Assembly (NCBI GenBank): GCA_024637255.1 | Contig: JAGXFO010000015.1 | Location: forward strand, 62,001 to 126,000 | Length of the DNA: 64,000 bases | Source: Sulfurovum sp. | Lineage (GTDB): Bacteria; Campylobacterota; Campylobacteria; Campylobacterales; Sulfurovaceae | Reading direction: 5' to 3' | In this document: one piece after another, positions 61,646-64,000 of the stretch | How positions within the stretch are numbered: position 1 is the stretch's first letter | Layout of the letters: every line of letters begins with the position of its first letter | The notes under the pieces: generated by a model | Told to the model about the DNA's origin: nothing | Seen by the model: the letters and a program-made list of their open reading frames with translations, nothing else | Database searches by the model: none | Program-made: the position numbers and the translations under genes

Positions 61646-62002
61646 ATGTTAAAAAGTATTCAAAAAAGAAAAAATAAACTTCGCGCTCAAAGAAAAGCGA
61701 GAGTAAGAGGTAAAATCTTTGGTTCTGAAATATTGCCAAGATTGACAGTTTTTAAGTCAAATAAACACTTCTATGCTCAAGCTATTGATGATAACACAGG
61801 TACTACACTTGCTTCTGCTGATGGTAGAAAACTTGGTCTGAAAGTAAACCAGGAAGATGTAAAAAAGATAGCTGCAGAGATGGCTAAGAACCTTGCTTCT
61901 AAAAACATTGAAACTGTTGTTTTCGACAGAAATGGTTACCTTTACCACGGTGTTGTTGCGTCATTTGCTGATGCACTTAGAGAAGCCGGAATCAAGTTTT
62001 AA
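61646..62002 (+). CDS. rplR: 50S ribosomal protein L18
   Basis: 118-aa 5S rRNA-binding protein, with PRLTVFKSNKHFYAQ and the VVFDRNGYLYHGVVASFADALREAG ending split across normal family blocks. Confidence 0.96.
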   Translation: MLKSIQKRKNKLRAQRKARVRGKIFGSEILPRLTVFKSNKHFYAQAIDDNTGTTLASADGRKLGLKVNQEDVKKIAAEMAKNLASKNIETVVFDRNGYLYHGVVASFADALREAGIKF

Positions 62003-62008
62003 GGACTC

Positions 62009-62452
62009 ATGATGGAAGAAATAGAAAAAGAATTTGAAGAAGTAATCGTTAATATCGGTCGTGTTACTAAAGTTGTTAAGGGTGGTAGAAGATTTAGATT
62101 TACAGCCCTTGTGGTGATTGGTGACAGAAACGGTACAGTGGGATATGGATTTGGTAAAGCTAAAGAAGTCCCTGATGCGATTAAAAAAGCGGTGGATGAT
62201 GCTCACAAAAACCTTGTGAAAGTAAACATCAAAGGTACTACTATTGCACATGATATTGAGCACAAATTCAACGCAAGTAGAATCGTGCTCAGACCAGCGA
62301 GTCAAGGTACAGGTGTTATTGCCGGCGGTGCTGCTAGACCAGTACTTGAACTTGCAGGGGTAAAAGATGTCCTTTCAAAATCAATCGGTTCTAACAACCC
62401 AAATAACTTAGTAAGAGCAACTATCCAAGCACTTACTAGAATTAAAGCGTAA
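62009..62452 (+). CDS. rpsE: 30S ribosomal protein S5
   Basis: 147-aa protein with GRVTKVVKGGRRFRFTALVV. The start may instead be the next codon at 62012, which has better spacing from AAGGA at 62001. No rpmD (L30) gene lies between it and rplO. Confidence 0.97.
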   Translation: MMEEIEKEFEEVIVNIGRVTKVVKGGRRFRFTALVVIGDRNGTVGYGFGKAKEVPDAIKKAVDDAHKNLVKVNIKGTTIAHDIEHKFNASRIVLRPASQGTGVIAGGAARPVLELAGVKDVLSKSIGSNNPNNLVRATIQALTRIKA

Positions 62453-62462
62453 GGGGCAAAGT

Positions 62463-62861
62463 ATGGGTTTACATAATTTACAACCTGCTCCAGGATCAAC
62501 AAAAAACAGAAAAAGAATTGGTCGTGGTGCAGGTTCAGGAACAGGTAAAACATCCGGAAAAGGTAACAAAGGTCAAAAAGCAAGATCTGGATACAGTGCC
62601 AAAAGAGGCTTCGAAGGTGGACAACAACCACTTTACAAAAGATTACCTAAAGTTGGTTTTACTTCTAGAGTAGAAAAGCCATATGTAATCAATGTGGAAA
62701 AAATTAAAGCAATTGCTGAACTTTCTGAGATTACTCTTGAGAGTATCAGATCAGTACACAGATTGCAAAAATCCGTGACAAGAGTAAAGTTGATTGGTAT
62801 ATCTGCAAAAGATCTTGCAGCTAAAATCAAAGACGAAGCTGTTACAACAAGCGGAAAATAA
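62463..62861 (+). CDS. rplO: 50S ribosomal protein L15
   Basis: 132-aa protein, GLHNLQPAPGSTKNRKRIGRG start; directly after rpsE. Confidence 0.97.
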   Translation: MGLHNLQPAPGSTKNRKRIGRGAGSGTGKTSGKGNKGQKARSGYSAKRGFEGGQQPLYKRLPKVGFTSRVEKPYVINVEKIKAIAELSEITLESIRSVHRLQKSVTRVKLIGISAKDLAAKIKDEAVTTSGK

Positions 62862-62863
62862 TT

Positions 62864-64000
62864 ATGGGCAATGCTTTAACTCAAAAAATCCTGATTACAT
62901 TGGGATTTCTTTTTGCGTACAGAGTTTTAGCCTATATCCCAACTCCAGGTGTTGATTTGAATGTTATCAAAGAATTCTTTGACAGCAATTCAAACAATGC
63001 CCTTGGGCTAATGAATATGTTCTCGGGTAATGCCGTTGAACGATTAAGTATCATCTCCTTAGGTATCATGCCTTATATCACCGCTTCCATTGTTATGGAG
63101 CTTCTTGCAGCAACTTTCCCAGCACTTGGTCAAATGAAAAAAGAACGTGATGGTATGCAAAAATACATGCAAATTATTCGTTATTTTACTATTTTTATCA
63201 CTGTGGTTCAGGCTATTGGTGTCTCAATGGGACTTCAGGGTATGACAGGCAGAGCAGGCCAGAGCGCAGTGATGATTGATCCTATGATGTTTACGGTGAT
63301 AACTACTTTCTCTATGTTGGCGGGTACGATGTTGCTTATGTGGATTGGCGAACAGATTACACAAAAAGGTATAGGTAATGGTATATCACTTATTATCTTT
63401 GCCGGTATTGTATCTGGATTGCCATCTGCGATTGGTAATACAATAAGAGCTGTAAATGCAGGGGAAATGAATTTCTTGGTCGTCCTTGGTATTTTGGCCA
63501 TTATGCTGATGACCATTTTGGCTATTATATATGTTGAGCTTGGAGAGAGAAGGGTTCCTATTTCCTATTCAAGAAAAACTATTATGCAAAATCAGACAAA
63601 AAGAGTGATGAATTATATTCCTGTGAAAGTGAATCTTTCAGGAGTAATTCCTCCTATCTTTGCTTCAGCGGTACTCATGTTTCCGTTGACAATGCTTCAG
63701 GCAAGCAGTACGCCTTGGGTTACAGCAATTGCAGATTCGCTAGCACCTGGTGGGATTACTTTTAATGTGATGACATTTTTGCTTGTTATGTTCTTTGCAT
63801 TCTTTTATGCATCCATAGCATTCAATGCCAAAGATATTGCAGACAATCTAAAAAGACAAGGTGGATTTATCCCCGGTGTTAGACCAGGCGAACACACTAA
63901 AGAATTTTTAAATGAAGTCGCAAGCAGGCTTACCGGCTCTGGAGCGATATATCTTGCAATCATTTCTACTATACCGTTTATGATTATCTCCGGAATGGGT
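62864..64000 (+). CDS. secY: Protein translocase subunit SecY, N-terminal part
   Basis: The first 379 codons of the SecYEG channel subunit are in the window; the C-terminus is beyond the right edge. The start LTQKILITLGFLFAYRVLAYIPTPGVD, the GIMPYITASIVMELL plug-adjacent helix and YSRKTIMQNQTKRVMNYIPVKVN are typical. It begins 2 nt after rplO. Confidence 0.97.
   Translation, partial: MGNALTQKILITLGFLFAYRVLAYIPTPGVDLNVIKEFFDSNSNNALGLMNMFSGNAVERLSIISLGIMPYITASIVMELLAATFPALGQMKKERDGMQKYMQIIRYFTIFITVVQAIGVSMGLQGMTGRAGQSAVMIDPMMFTVITTFSMLAGTMLLMWIGEQITQKGIGNGISLIIFAGIVSGLPSAIGNTIRAVNAGEMNFLVVLGILAIMLMTILAIIYVELGERRVPISYSRKTIMQNQTKRVMNYIPVKVNLSGVIPPIFASAVLMFPLTMLQASSTPWVTAIADSLAPGGITFNVMTFLLVMFFAFFYASIAFNAKDIADNLKRQGGFIPGVRPGEHTKEFLNEVASRLTGSGAIYLAIISTIPFMIISGMG

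Overview
The window looks like a chromosomal segment of a Campylobacterota (epsilonproteobacterial) organism of the Sulfurovum/Sulfurimonas type. This is inferred from the ksgA–rnj–kdsD order, the long low-complexity N-terminus of RNase J, the S10 ribosomal cluster lacking rpmD (L30), short Sel1/Hcp-like secreted repeat proteins, AT-rich spacers with TATAAT-type −10 boxes, and the overall protein sequences. No species was identified by search. No phage, IS element or CRISPR array is visible.

Layout. 1–6.9 kb: kdsD (partial), RNase J and ksgA on the minus strand; hisF, a nucleoside-phosphorylase-like gene, rlmN and a 33-aa membrane peptide on the plus strand; an RluA-type pseudouridine synthase. 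7–22.4 kb: purB, nrdA, ppnP; then a tight five-gene operon (M42-like peptidase, retropepsin-like RimB-type protease, RimK ATP-grasp ligase, AstE/AspA-like deacylase, PPK2 polyphosphate kinase); an EF-hand-like small protein, nrdB, a nitrilase-family enzyme, a Sel1 protein, pcm, an HTH/coiled-coil protein and a ChaA-like antiporter. 22.4–27.7 kb (minus): a Bat/MoxR operon (two VWA proteins, BatD, MoxR, DUF58). 28–34 kb: Fur-box-preceded feoB–feoA, an L,D-transpeptidase, coaE, dapF, a Sel1 protein and tRNA-Val. 34.4–37.8 kb: thrS–infC–rpmI–rplT. 37.8–45.3 kb: a ferredoxin:thioredoxin-reductase/rhodanese fusion, a lipoprotein, DoxX with a 26-aa secreted peptide ending in KCG, a GMC dehydrogenase pair, a LysM/NlpC hydrolase and ilvD. 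45.4–45.9 kb: four tRNAs (Gly, Leu, Cys, Ser). 46–50.5 kb: queF with a small degenerate T-fold-like partner, DoxX, an MsrB–MsrA fusion, a truncated globin, a zinc-ribbon protein, a YgjP-type metallopeptidase and a MORN lipoprotein. 50.7–54.1 kb: a GC-richer GHKL ATPase, tRNA-Ser, SRP RNA and an AAA ATPase. 54.2–64 kb: the S10–spc ribosomal cluster into secY.

The most promising unfamiliar system is the RimK operon (12.1–16.5 kb). It joins a peptide-bond-forming ligase, three possible peptide- or amide-cleaving enzymes and a polyphosphate-driven nucleotide kinase, which suggests ATP-fuelled synthesis and turnover of a peptide tag or small peptide. Secondary leads are the KCG peptide beside DoxX, the L22–helix-hairpin-helix fusion, the horizontally acquired-looking GHKL ATPase, and a two-hairpin element with compensatory base changes found both upstream of rplT and inside a 58-bp duplication beside the globin gene.
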